Of a stretch of DNA of 64,000 nucleotides, positions 34,282-42,291 are shown piece after piece. The position numbers and the translations under genes are program-made. The stretch is from an uncultured bacterium (lineage in GTDB: Bacteria; Planctomycetota; UBA1135). Under the pieces are notes generated by a model that was given only the letters and a program-made list of their open reading frames with translations, was not told the DNA's origin and made no database searches. The DNA lies in the NCBI GenBank assembly GCA_937919925.1, contig CALFOT010000056.1, positions 1 to 64,000 of the forward strand. Direction: 5' to 3'. Position 1 is the first letter of the stretch; every line of letters starts with the position of its first letter.

Positions 34282-36345
34282 CTAGCTGACAAAGAACGGC
34301 AGGAGCAAGAGGCTTACTACCGACATCAGCTTCAGAAGAATGTTGAGCGAAGGACCGGAAGTATCTTTGAATGGATCGCCAACGGTATCGCCAACTACAG
34401 CCGCCTTGTGAGGGTCGCTGCCTTTGCCGCCATGGTGGCCTTTCTCAATGTACTTCTTAGCGTTATCCCATGCGCCGCCTGCGTTGGCCATAAACAAGGC
34501 CATCATCACGCCGGAAGCAAGTGAGCCAGCGAGTAAGCCGCCAAGCATTTGCACGCTGAACAAACCAACCAGGATTGGAGCCGCAATCGCAAGTAGGCCA
34601 GGCAGCACCATTTCCTTCAACGATCCTTTGGTGGAAATCGCCACACAGGCAGCGTAATCGGGCTTGCCGGTGCCCTCGAGGATTCCAGGAATCTCGCGGA
34701 ATTGACGACGCACTTCTTCAATCATTGAGAAGGCTGCGCGGCCCACGGCTTCCATGGTCATGGCGCCGAACAAGAACGGCAACATGGCACCAATCAGCAT
34801 GCCAATCACCACGTTGGGCTCGGTAATCGCCAAAGTGAAGGGATCCATCACAGCACCCTCAGCAATTTTTTCGCCGATGAGTTTTTCCGCAAGCGTTCCG
34901 TAGGCTGAGAAGAACGCCAAAGCAGTTAGCGTTGCCGAACCAATCGCGAAGCCTTTGCCAACTGCAGCAGTGGTGTTACCAACCGCATCCAGTGCATCGG
35001 TGCGCTCGCGAACTTCTGCAGGCAGACCGGCCATTTCCGCCATGCCACCCGCGTTATCTGCGACGGGGCCATAAGCATCGACACCGAGAGAAATTCCCAA
35101 AGTGGAAAGCATGCCGACGGCCGCCAACGCGATGCCGTAAATGCCGCCATAGTTGTAGGCGACGCCGATCGTTGCACAAATCACCAAGACTGGGAGAGCA
35201 GTCGACTTCATGCCGACACCAAGGCCAGCGATGATGTTGGTCGCTTCACCCGTTTCGGATTGCTGCGCAATATTTTGCACCGGCTTGTATTCAAAGGCGG
35301 TGTAGTACTCGGTGATTTTGCCGATGATCACGCCCGAAGCAAGACCAGCGAAAATCGCCCAGAACAATCCCATGCCAGTGTAGCCAGCGCCAAAATCGAG
35401 CCCCGCTTTGTTGGTGAGGAACCAAGCGAAAGCAAGCAAGATGATCGAAGCAATGATCAAGCCGTTGAACAGTGCGGAGTGAATCTTAGATTCATCATTG
35501 GTTTTCACAAACAGTGTGCCGATGATCGAAGCAAAGATGCCGCAACCCGATAAAGCCAACGGCAGCGCGATCAAGCCATCCGCGCCGTCACTTAACATGG
35601 CGGCAGCGCCCAAAGTCATGGCGGCGATAATTGAACCTACATAGGACTCAAACAAGTCTGCGCCCATGCCGGCAACATCGCCGACGTTATCGCCAACGTT
35701 GTCTGCAATGGTGGCAGGGTTGCGCGGATCGTCTTCTGGAATACCGGCTTCCACTTTACCAACCAAGTCTGCGCCCACATCGGCGGCTTTGGTGTAGATG
35801 CCGCCACCAACGCGTGCGAACAATGCGATGGAAGATGCGCCGAAGCTAAAGCCGAGCACGTGTTGCAGGCCGACTTCGCTGGTGCCGTTGAGGTATACGA
35901 ACAAGGAAATACCAAGCACGCCTAAACCCACCACGGTCATGCCCATGACGGTTCCAGAACCAAAGGCGATTTTTAGCGCCGGGCCAAGACCAATCCGAGC
36001 GGCTTCCGTCGTGCGCACTGCGGCGCGCGTAGCGGTGTACATGCCAGCCCAACCAGCCGTAGCGGATGCAATCGCACCAGCGAGGAAGGCCGTAACCGTG
36101 TGAATGCCACCACCCATTTCATCGCCAAGTGCGTAGAGGGCACCCGCAACCACCACTACAAAGATGGCAAGGAGTTTGTATTCGGTGACCAAGAAGGCTT
36201 TTGCACCTTCTTGAATGGCTCGGGCCAGTTCGGCCATGCGCTCGTTGCCGGCAGGTGCCGCCATCACGTTGCGAAAGACCACTAGGGCCATCACAAGTGC
36301 AGCAATACCACCAGCAAGGGGTAGGTAAGTGATTAATTGTTCCAT
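34282..36345 (-). CDS. hppA: Membrane-bound, potassium-stimulated ion-pumping pyrophosphatase
   Basis: The enzyme uses pyrophosphate hydrolysis to pump H+ and/or Na+ out of the cytoplasm. The 687-residue chain has about 16 membrane helices. PPi/Mg sites are '[19 protein letters not shown]' and '[19 protein letters not shown]', with a late '[18 protein letters not shown]'. The K+-dependence position is Ala460 in '[10 protein letters not shown]', the form of potassium-requiring enzymes; potassium-independent ones have Lys. Glu233 in '[11 protein letters not shown]' sits where Na+-pumping members have their gate Glu. The transported ion is therefore not certain. The ATG lies near a CTAAAAT element in the 122-nt upstream gap. 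Confidence 0.95.
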   Translation of the reverse strand: MEQLITYLPLAGGIAALVMALVVFRNVMAAPAGNERMAELARAIQEGAKAFLVTEYKLLAIFVVVVAGALYALGDEMGGGIHTVTAFLAGAIASATAGWAGMYTATRAAVRTTEAARIGLGPALKIAFGSGTVMGMTVVGLGVLGISLFVYLNGTSEVGLQHVLGFSFGASSIALFARVGGGIYTKAADVGADLVGKVEAGIPEDDPRNPATIADNVGDNVGDVAGMGADLFESYVGSIIAAMTLGAAAMLSDGADGLIALPLALSGCGIFASIIGTLFVKTNDESKIHSALFNGLIIASIILLAFAWFLTNKAGLDFGAGYTGMGLFWAIFAGLASGVIIGKITEYYTAFEYKPVQNIAQQSETGEATNIIAGLGVGMKSTALPVLVICATIGVAYNYGGIYGIALAAVGMLSTLGISLGVDAYGPVADNAGGMAEMAGLPAEVRERTDALDAVGNTTAAVGKGFAIGSATLTALAFFSAYGTLAEKLIGEKIAEGAVMDPFTLAITEPNVVIGMLIGAMLPFLFGAMTMEAVGRAAFSMIEEVRRQFREIPGILEGTGKPDYAACVAISTKGSLKEMVLPGLLAIAAPILVGLFSVQMLGGLLAGSLASGVMMALFMANAGGAWDNAKKYIEKGHHGGKGSDPHKAAVVGDTVGDPFKDTSGPSLNILLKLMSVVSLLLLPFFVS

Positions 36346-36467
36346 CGACGTCTTCGGCTGGAAGGGGGAGTCCTGGGCTCACCACCGCCAATTACGGGGT
36401 TCAGCCAGGATGAAGAAGCGCGCATTTTAGCGATTCCCCGCCGCAGCGGTGGGGCGAAAAACGGCGA

Positions 36468-37109
36468 TTAACCCTGCTCGTCTCGCTGTTTCCGTCGACG
36501 AATCAGCGCCAGAAATCGATTCTTCCGCGCCATACTCAGGCGGTACACCAACAGGGCCACTCCAACGCAGGCAAGAATCAGCAGCGGCACGCGGAACAGG
36601 TGCATGATTTCGAGCACATAATCCAAGTTCGCGGCGAATTTCCAACCCAGGAAAACCGAAACCGGCACCGTGAGAGCGGCTCCTAAGGAATCGAGTGCGA
36701 CGAACTTGAGGTAGGGCATCCGCAAGGTGCCCGCAACCAGATAGGCCACCGTGCGTACACCGGGCACAAAGCGAGCGGCAAACACCACCTTGGTGCCATT
36801 TTTGAGGAAGCTGGCATTAAAACGCTGACGTCGGGCTGGCTTGAGGTGCCGGCGCAAAATCGGCCAGCCATAAACCCGCTCCCCAAAAAAACGGCCGAGT
36901 AAATAGATGATGGAATCGCCGGCCAAAATGCCGCCCCAGCACCAAAAAACTGCAGCCAGGAAACCAAGATCGCCGGTCGAGACAAAATAGCCGGAACCCA
37001 GAATCACCAACTCTTCCGACCACGGCGGTAGGCAGAGTCCGCACGCCAGCAGCAGCATAAACGCCCATAAATCGGGGTTCTGCGCCATGTGCTCGAGGAC
37101 TGCATCCAT
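36468..37109 (-). CDS. DedA/VTT-family membrane protein
   Basis: A 213-residue polytopic protein with the VTT-domain pattern: 'SEELVILGSGYFVS', a glycine-rich 'GILAGDSIIYLLGRFFGERVYG' re-entrant segment and the conserved 'VFAARFVPGVRTVAYLVAGTLRMPYLKFV' motif. DedA proteins are proposed lipid flippases or scramblases of undecaprenyl phosphate or phospholipid type. ATG 37109 is 20 nt after the preceding gene; the frame is open upstream without similarity. It could belong to the same transcription unit as the ABC-type cluster. Confidence 0.88.
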   Translation of the reverse strand: MDAVLEHMAQNPDLWAFMLLLACGLCLPPWSEELVILGSGYFVSTGDLGFLAAVFWCWGGILAGDSIIYLLGRFFGERVYGWPILRRHLKPARRQRFNASFLKNGTKVVFAARFVPGVRTVAYLVAGTLRMPYLKFVALDSLGAALTVPVSVFLGWKFAANLDYVLEIMHLFRVPLLILACVGVALLVYRLSMARKNRFLALIRRRKQRDEQG

Positions 37110-37128
37110 AGTGGAGCATTGTAGCTCT

Positions 37129-37752
37129 TTAGCGGTCTGATTCGTGGCTTTCCAGCGCCGATTCGCCGGATAAACGCAGCAGTAAATAGGTCGGCCGGTC
37201 GTCAAGCGCTGTGGCGAGGAACTCACGATAACCTGCAGAAGTCAGGCTCGAAGCTTGGTTCGGGCCACCGCCACTGGCCATCCACTGGGAGAGGGCCTCA
37301 AGGCCGTTCGCTAAGTGGGCAGGGTTGTGAGAGAGTGGGAAAGCGCGTTCCACAAGGATATGGGCTTGTGTTTGTAGGGTGGGCCATGGCGCAGGGAGCA
37401 CAGAAAGGTAGCTGTCCCCAGCCTCAGAACCGATGAGGGCCCAATCCAGCGCGTCGCTGGGATGGCGAAACATCGACGGCCCAGATGCGGAAAAGCCAAT
37501 TTGATAGATCGCAAAATCTAATAGGGTGCCGTCGCCAGTGCGGCTCAAATAGGCGGCGCCAAAATCGCGGAGGCCAAGCAAATCTTGTTCGGCGTCGGCT
37601 TGTTGAAAGCGGCGCGCTGTCCACCAAGAGCGTGCGCTGTTGGTGGCCTCGGAGCCCAGCGGAGTGAAGGTTTGGAGCAGCAAACACAGGCTTACAAAGC
37701 CCACCCAAATAGCAACCACCAGTGTGAAAATGTGGGGTTTGATGGCATTCAA
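37129..37752 (-). CDS. Hypothetical protein with N-terminal membrane anchor
   Basis: A 207-residue protein starting at TTG 37752, which forms a TTGA overlap with the preceding gene's stop. One hydrophobic helix at about residues 7-30 is followed by a soluble domain (presumably periplasmic) with no motif I recognise. Notable segments: 'LLDFAIYQIGFSASGPSMFRHP', 'GDSYLSVLPAP' and 'LSGESALESHESDR'. The tight coupling to the ABC-type pair suggests a shared complex or substrate. I cannot assign a function. Confidence 0.72.
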   Translation of the reverse strand: MNAIKPHIFTLVVAIWVGFVSLCLLLQTFTPLGSEATNSARSWWTARRFQQADAEQDLLGLRDFGAAYLSRTGDGTLLDFAIYQIGFSASGPSMFRHPSDALDWALIGSEAGDSYLSVLPAPWPTLQTQAHILVERAFPLSHNPAHLANGLEALSQWMASGGGPNQASSLTSAGYREFLATALDDRPTYLLLRLSGESALESHESDR

Positions 37753-38780
37753 CGCGGTTTTCTCCGCTTACAAGCCAAGAGTAAGGCCAGCGTTCCAAGC
37801 ATCAGCCACAGGGCGATGGCGGGGAGGGTGGTGGTGCCCACGAGCCGCTCAAAACGATGGCCGCTGGTGGCTAAGCCTTCGACCGCCGGCAGAGCTTGCT
37901 TGCACAGCAGCACCGTTTTGGCGAGGAGACCTAGGCCGGCGTCGGCAAGACGGGGCGGCGGGCGATAGGCAACCAGACTGCCCAGGCAGAACACTGCCCA
38001 CGCGGCGAGGCTGGCGTGAATACGGCCGAAGCGTGCGAGCGCGAGTAACAGAGCCAAGAGCGGCAGAAAAAACAGCAGCTGCGCGCCGAGCAAGCGGAGG
38101 AGTAAATGCACTCCGGGGCGCGGAACCTGGAGGCGGGCGAGGGGCTGGAAAACACGCAGCCCGGCACCCATCGGAGGACTCAAACTTACGCGACCAGCGG
38201 CAAGCTCGGCGGGGCTCAACGGCCAGTGAAAGATTTCACCCGCCGTGGCGTTATGCGCGTTGCCAGCATGATTGGTGATTGGTAGCTCCTGCTTGGCGGG
38301 GGAGCCCGCGCTCCAATCGATGGTCAGCAGCAGCTCACTTCCCGACGGCACTCTTCCCTCCAGTTCGAAAACCCAAGTCTGGTCATTTTCAATTTGGCAG
38401 CGCACGGGATACAGCGCGACGTCATCCTGCGGCAGCTCCAAAGGCAGAGTGCCCAGCGGCACGAGCGCGGCCAGGAAGCCGAAAGCCATCAGCAGCGCAC
38501 AGGCAAGGAATTCAGCCAGAGGCGCGCGGTAGCCGTGGGGATCGCGCAACTGTTCTTCGAGCGGCCACCCAGCGGCGCGCCGACGTTGCAGCACCCAGCC
38601 GCAGCGAAAGAGCAGAACTACTGCCCAAAGGCTGATGTAAGCCAAGTAGCTGCCAAGGCTTGCATCACCTAACTGGGCATCGAAACTAAGTTGGGCGGCA
38701 GTGAAAATTGCGGCCGTCAGCAGCAGCAGCCCCCAGCGGCCGAGCATTTCACGCGCAAAACCGAGCACTAAAAACTTCAA
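37749..38780 (-). CDS. Uncharacterised polytopic membrane protein, putative ABC partner
   Basis: A 343-residue protein with TTG start at 38780 (TTGA overlap with the ABC-ATPase stop). Hydrophobic helices lie near 12-30, 42-60, 85-110, about 240-270, 275-300 and 318-336. A stretch of about 115 residues without membrane helices, with beta-like sequence, lies between them ('CQIENDQTWVFELEGRVPSGSELLLTIDW'). The alternating layout fits a permease with a periplasmic insert. No ABC-permease signature is recognised. It ends 'KRRKPR', a basic cytoplasmic tail. Role as transmembrane partner of the ATPase is inferred from gene coupling. Confidence 0.7.
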   Translation of the reverse strand: MKFLVLGFAREMLGRWGLLLLTAAIFTAAQLSFDAQLGDASLGSYLAYISLWAVVLLFRCGWVLQRRRAAGWPLEEQLRDPHGYRAPLAEFLACALLMAFGFLAALVPLGTLPLELPQDDVALYPVRCQIENDQTWVFELEGRVPSGSELLLTIDWSAGSPAKQELPITNHAGNAHNATAGEIFHWPLSPAELAAGRVSLSPPMGAGLRVFQPLARLQVPRPGVHLLLRLLGAQLLFFLPLLALLLALARFGRIHASLAAWAVFCLGSLVAYRPPPRLADAGLGLLAKTVLLCKQALPAVEGLATSGHRFERLVGTTTLPAIALWLMLGTLALLLACKRRKPR

Positions 38781-39409
38781 ACCCGGCCTCCCGAGAGATC
38801 CAGGACTAGAGGTGCCAAGTTCTGGCAGCCCACACCTGCGGGGGCCACGATCAGCACCGCAGTTTGGCGAAGGCTGGCCAGGGCGGCGGTAAGGGCGGCC
38901 ATGCCATCCGGGTCGAGGGCGGTTTGCGGTTCGTCCAAGATCAGCAAGCTTGGTTCAGACAGCCAACCGCGCGCTAAGTTCAGACGTTGACGCCATCCGC
39001 GCGAGAGTTCGCCAATCGGCCGCTTCGCTACGTCTTCCAGACCAAAGAGCTGCAGGGCTTGGCTCAGCTGCTGGTTGCTGCTGGTTGATTTGTTGGTGGT
39101 GCTGCCGCTGGAATGATCGCGCCCACCCAGGCCAAGCAGCTGTTGAAAATAGCTGTGGCAACTCAAATGTAGCGGGAAGTCCGGCTCCTGTGGCACCAAG
39201 CCAATCCGCGCGGGGCGCTCGAGCCGGCCGGAGGTTGGCTTGATCAAACCGGCGATAGCGAGCACCAAAGTTGTTTTACCACTGCCGTTTGCCCCACTCA
39301 CCAAGCCACGCTCACCAGCCATCAAACTCAAATCCAACGGCCCAGCAACACGCTGCTTACCGCGGCTGAGAACCAGCTGCTCGAATTGCAGGATGGGATT
39401 TGCAGACAT
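38777..39409 (-). CDS. ABC-type ATP-binding protein with atypical H-loop
   Basis: A 210-residue nucleotide-binding domain of the small, CcmA-like type. Walker A is 'GANGSGKTT' (39-47), Q-loop 'LVPQEPDFPLHL', signature 'LSRGWRQRLNLARG' (135 on; canonical LSGGQ), Walker B 'LLILDEP' (Asp159, Glu160) and D-loop 'TALD'. Where the switch His normally lies ('xxxTH') the sequence is 'VLIVAPAG', with no His. A low-complexity Ser/Thr/Asn insert occupies 98-114. ATG 39409 is the likely start; the longer frame overlaps the divergent FHA gene. It leads an operon with two uncharacterised proteins. Confidence 0.85.
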   Translation of the reverse strand: MSANPILQFEQLVLSRGKQRVAGPLDLSLMAGERGLVSGANGSGKTTLVLAIAGLIKPTSGRLERPARIGLVPQEPDFPLHLSCHSYFQQLLGLGGRDHSSGSTTNKSTSSNQQLSQALQLFGLEDVAKRPIGELSRGWRQRLNLARGWLSEPSLLILDEPQTALDPDGMAALTAALASLRQTAVLIVAPAGVGCQNLAPLVLDLSGGRV

Positions 39410-39469
39410 AGGGCAAGTGCGGCTATTTGAGCCGCGAGCATGCATATTACCGCTGCTAAAGTATGAGCC

Positions 39470-40018
39470 ATGCAACTGCGTAGTCGTGGAACCCAGGAAC
39501 TGTTCGAGCTTGCCGACGGAATGACCGTTGGGCGGATGGCGGATTGTGCGGTCCGCGTGGAAGACGGCAGTATTTCGCGCCATCATGCGAGCTTCGAAGA
39601 AGTAGGCGGCGTGCTGTTCTTAGTCGACAACGGCTCTTCGAATGGTTGCTTCCGCAACGGCGAACGCGTGTCGCGTTGTGTACTGCGTGTTGGTGATTTA
39701 CTTACTTTGGGTGCTGTGGCCTTTGATGTGCTTGGCGCAGATGCTTCGCCATCCGTGCCGCTACCCCCTTCTGCAGCGGCTGCGCCCATTGCGTATGCGG
39801 CAGCGGAATCTGCCGCGCCCTCAGTACCCAGCCGCGCCGCGGAAGCAGCCGCCACCCGCGCGCACTTGCGCCGTGAAATGACCGGCAATCATCGCTCCCG
39901 AGGTTTGGGGGATCTAGGCCAGCAACCCTTGGGCGTCAAAATATTGCTTGGTATCTTTGGCGTGGCCGTGATGTATGGAGTCATCCTCGGCATCCGCTTG
40001 TTGGCCGCTGCGCTGTAG
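39470..40018 (+). CDS. FHA-domain protein with C-terminal membrane anchor
   Basis: An N-terminal forkhead-associated domain (about residues 5-92) has the core motifs 'GRMADCAVRV', 'SISRHHASFEEVGG' and 'LVDNGSSNGCFRNGERV', all needed for phosphothreonine binding. An Ala/Pro-rich linker follows, then one helix at about 158-178 at the C-terminus. It probably scaffolds phosphorylated proteins at the inner membrane. The partner kinase is not in the window. The 182-residue gene is divergent from the ABC-type operon by 60 nt and convergent with a glycosyltransferase. Confidence 0.87.
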   Translation: MQLRSRGTQELFELADGMTVGRMADCAVRVEDGSISRHHASFEEVGGVLFLVDNGSSNGCFRNGERVSRCVLRVGDLLTLGAVAFDVLGADASPSVPLPPSAAAAPIAYAAAESAAPSVPSRAAEAAATRAHLRREMTGNHRSRGLGDLGQQPLGVKILLGIFGVAVMYGVILGIRLLAAAL

Positions 40019-40043
40019 TCGCTGTAGTCGCTGCAACCGCGCG

Positions 40044-41168
40044 TTAAACACCGACAGTTTGCTGAAACGCAAGCATGGCAGATTCGTAAACCTGCATGGT
40101 TTGGGCGGCCGAATTTCCCCAAGTAAAGCCACAGGCGCGTTGCCGGGCAACGGCGCCAGCTTGGCGTCGCCAATCCTTTTCACTCACCATGCGACCGATG
40201 CCGTCGGCGATAGAATCGATATCTTTGGGATCCACGCGCAGCCCAGAATGGCCAGCAACCCACGCCGGGGCTGTGTAGTTGCCAATGACAGAGGGTGTTC
40301 CGCAGGCCATGGCCTCCAGAACTACGAGACCGAAACCTTCATGCAACGATGGGAATACCAGCGCCATGGCGCCTTGGTAATAGCGCAGGAGTTCGGTATC
40401 AGTGATGTTTGGCACGAGACGGATACGCTTGTGATGACGCGAAGACGCAATCGCGGCGAGGAATTTTTCATGATCCCAACCGATGCGGCCAATGATGATC
40501 CAATCCGGTGCCGCATCTTTATCCCACAAGATTTCCAGCGCACGCAAAATCCGCATGTAGTTTTTGCGCGGCTCCAAAGTGCCGACGGTGAGTAGGTAGC
40601 CTGATTCCGCGAGCTCGCGCTCCGCTGGGCGAAAGTAAGGACTTACGCCGTGAGGCACAACGATGACTTTTTCACTATGGGCGCCCAATAACTCGGCATC
40701 ATGGCGGCTCGGCTCGGAAACCACAATGATGCGGTCTGCAGCGTGTAGAGCGTGACGTACGCGGTCGAGTAACACGGAAGTATCCCAGCCGTGAAACTGG
40801 GGATCAGCAACAAATGCCGCATCATGTAGAGTCATGACCTTGGCACAGTTGCGCACAAAGGGATAGCTGTAATCCGTCCAGTGAAATAAATCGACCTTGG
40901 CCGGGAAGCGCGAGGCATCGAGGCCCGGTAACTTGTTCAACTGCTCCATCACGCGGCCCGGGAGAAAGCCGCGGTTCATTTTGTGGCGCATGGCATTCAG
41001 GCCAGGCGGAATCTGCCGGCCACCGCGCCATGAGGGCGCGAACATTTCTAAGAATGGTCCCTCACCTTCTGGCAACTTTGTTAAGGCAGTACCAAGTTCG
41101 CGCACATAACGACCAATGCCTGCATAATTGAATAACGCAGGGCGGATGTCGAAGCCTACAGTCAGCAT
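40044..41168 (-). CDS. Family 4 glycosyltransferase
   Basis: A 374-residue GT-B enzyme. The acceptor loop is 'FDIRPALFNYAGIGRYVREL', and 'VMTLHDAAFVADPQFHGW' marks the N-terminal domain. The donor half has 'YLLTVGTLEPRKNYMRILRAL' and 'SLHEGFGLVVLEAMACGTPSV'. This layout resembles mannosyltransferases of the WbaZ/PimB-like group, but the sugar cannot be assigned. It stands alone, about 9 kb from the four-gene cluster, and sits 2 nt after the dehydrogenase gene, so the two may be co-transcribed. Confidence 0.89.
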   Translation of the reverse strand: MLTVGFDIRPALFNYAGIGRYVRELGTALTKLPEGEGPFLEMFAPSWRGGRQIPPGLNAMRHKMNRGFLPGRVMEQLNKLPGLDASRFPAKVDLFHWTDYSYPFVRNCAKVMTLHDAAFVADPQFHGWDTSVLLDRVRHALHAADRIIVVSEPSRHDAELLGAHSEKVIVVPHGVSPYFRPAERELAESGYLLTVGTLEPRKNYMRILRALEILWDKDAAPDWIIIGRIGWDHEKFLAAIASSRHHKRIRLVPNITDTELLRYYQGAMALVFPSLHEGFGLVVLEAMACGTPSVIGNYTAPAWVAGHSGLRVDPKDIDSIADGIGRMVSEKDWRRQAGAVARQRACGFTWGNSAAQTMQVYESAMLAFQQTVGV

Positions 41169-41170
41169 GG

Positions 41171-42214
41171 CTATAGATTAACGCTGCCGGTGAGGCGCGC
41201 TTTCATGGCAAGACAGACTTCTTGGGTGAAGCCCATCGTGTTGAGGGACCCACCAAGATCGCCGGTGGTGTTGCCGGCGGAAATCGCATCGCGGACGGCG
41301 TCGTTCAAAGCCCCGCCGAGGGCGCGATAACCCTGGTGCTCGAGCAACATGCCGAATGCCAGTAAGGCGGCGGCCGGGTTGCATATTCCTTGTCCGGCAA
41401 TGTCGGGGGCGGTGCCGCCAGCGGGATCAAACATGGCCAGCTTCACGCGACCATCCCGATCAAAGGAGTAGGAGGCGCTGGCGCCGAGGCCAATCGAGCC
41501 AATCATGCCGCACGCCGCATCCGAAAGGAAATCGCCGTACTCGTTGGGAGTGACGATGACCTTGTAGGCTTCCGATTCCATGATGAGTTTGGCCAGCAGG
41601 GCGTCGAACAGTTCGGCGTGGTGCTGGACATCGGGATAAGTGGCGGCGACTTCCTCGGCAACTTCTTCAAACAAACCATCGGTGGCGCGCTGAATCGTGT
41701 ATTTGGAAGCGCTCACGACGTCGCACTTGAGTTTGCGCGCCAGATCAAAGGCGAACTTAGAGGCTTCGAAACTGGGGCGTCGCTCAATCACGCGCACGGA
41801 AACTGCGGCTTCCGTGCCGATGCGTCGCCCGGCATCCTCATAAGTACCGCCGACGGCAATCCGCACGATGTGGATATCCACTTTGCCGGCATAACGGGTG
41901 GGGACGCCCGGAATGGTCTGGACTGGCCGATGGATGACGGTGAAATCGAAGCGATCGCGCAACACTTTATTCGGGCTTTCGAGTTCGGTGGTGGTTGGAT
42001 ACTTGATCGCCACGCCCAATTTTCGAATAGCCGCCTCTGCATCTTGGTAGGAGCCTTCCGCATCCGTGCGGCGGCGCTCGATGCTTAAATCCACCGGGTG
42101 AAAATGCACCTCCATGGGCAGCTGCGCCGCGACATGGTGGACTGCTTCGGAGAGTTCGGCGGAGATGCCGTCGCCGTGGAATTCGGCAAGATCAAGGGTT
42201 TCTGCTGGGCTCAT
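41171..42214 (-). CDS. Isocitrate/isopropylmalate dehydrogenase-family protein
   Basis: A 347-residue beta-decarboxylating dehydrogenase by fold: 'EFHGDGISAEL' (family GDGI), 'SPNKVLRDRFDF', 'TRYAGKVDIHIVRIA', 'FDALLAKLI', 'VIVTPNEYGDFLSD' and 'DPAGGTAPDIAGQGICNPAAALLAFGMLL'. The last two are the catalytic and cofactor-binding regions. The usual RENTEG(x)Y phosphorylation-loop motif is replaced by 'VRIAVGGTYED', and 'SKYTIQRATDGLFEE' resembles eukaryotic-type NADP-isocitrate dehydrogenases. Substrate and cofactor are therefore open. The ATG at 42214 begins the domain; a longer frame starts at 42247. Confidence 0.82.
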   Translation of the reverse strand: MSPAETLDLAEFHGDGISAELSEAVHHVAAQLPMEVHFHPVDLSIERRRTDAEGSYQDAEAAIRKLGVAIKYPTTTELESPNKVLRDRFDFTVIHRPVQTIPGVPTRYAGKVDIHIVRIAVGGTYEDAGRRIGTEAAVSVRVIERRPSFEASKFAFDLARKLKCDVVSASKYTIQRATDGLFEEVAEEVAATYPDVQHHAELFDALLAKLIMESEAYKVIVTPNEYGDFLSDAACGMIGSIGLGASASYSFDRDGRVKLAMFDPAGGTAPDIAGQGICNPAAALLAFGMLLEHQGYRALGGALNDAVRDAISAGNTTGDLGGSLNTMGFTQEVCLAMKARLTGSVNL

Positions 42215-42291
42215 TTCAGTGGTTCTCAAGCGAGAATCACCGCGCATTTTAGCGCGTTCCGCAGCAGCCCCTTGCTGGAATGCCAGCTTCT

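Noticed and set aside
36430-36467. GC-rich hairpin between the DedA gene and hppA
   Set aside because: The stem has an internal mismatch and is followed by AATCGCT rather than T residues, so I do not call a terminator.
40010-40031. Short tandem repeat of GCTGTAGTC after the FHA gene
   Set aside because: Only two full copies plus a partial one, at the end of the gene and with no flanking structure. Likely replication slippage of no function.
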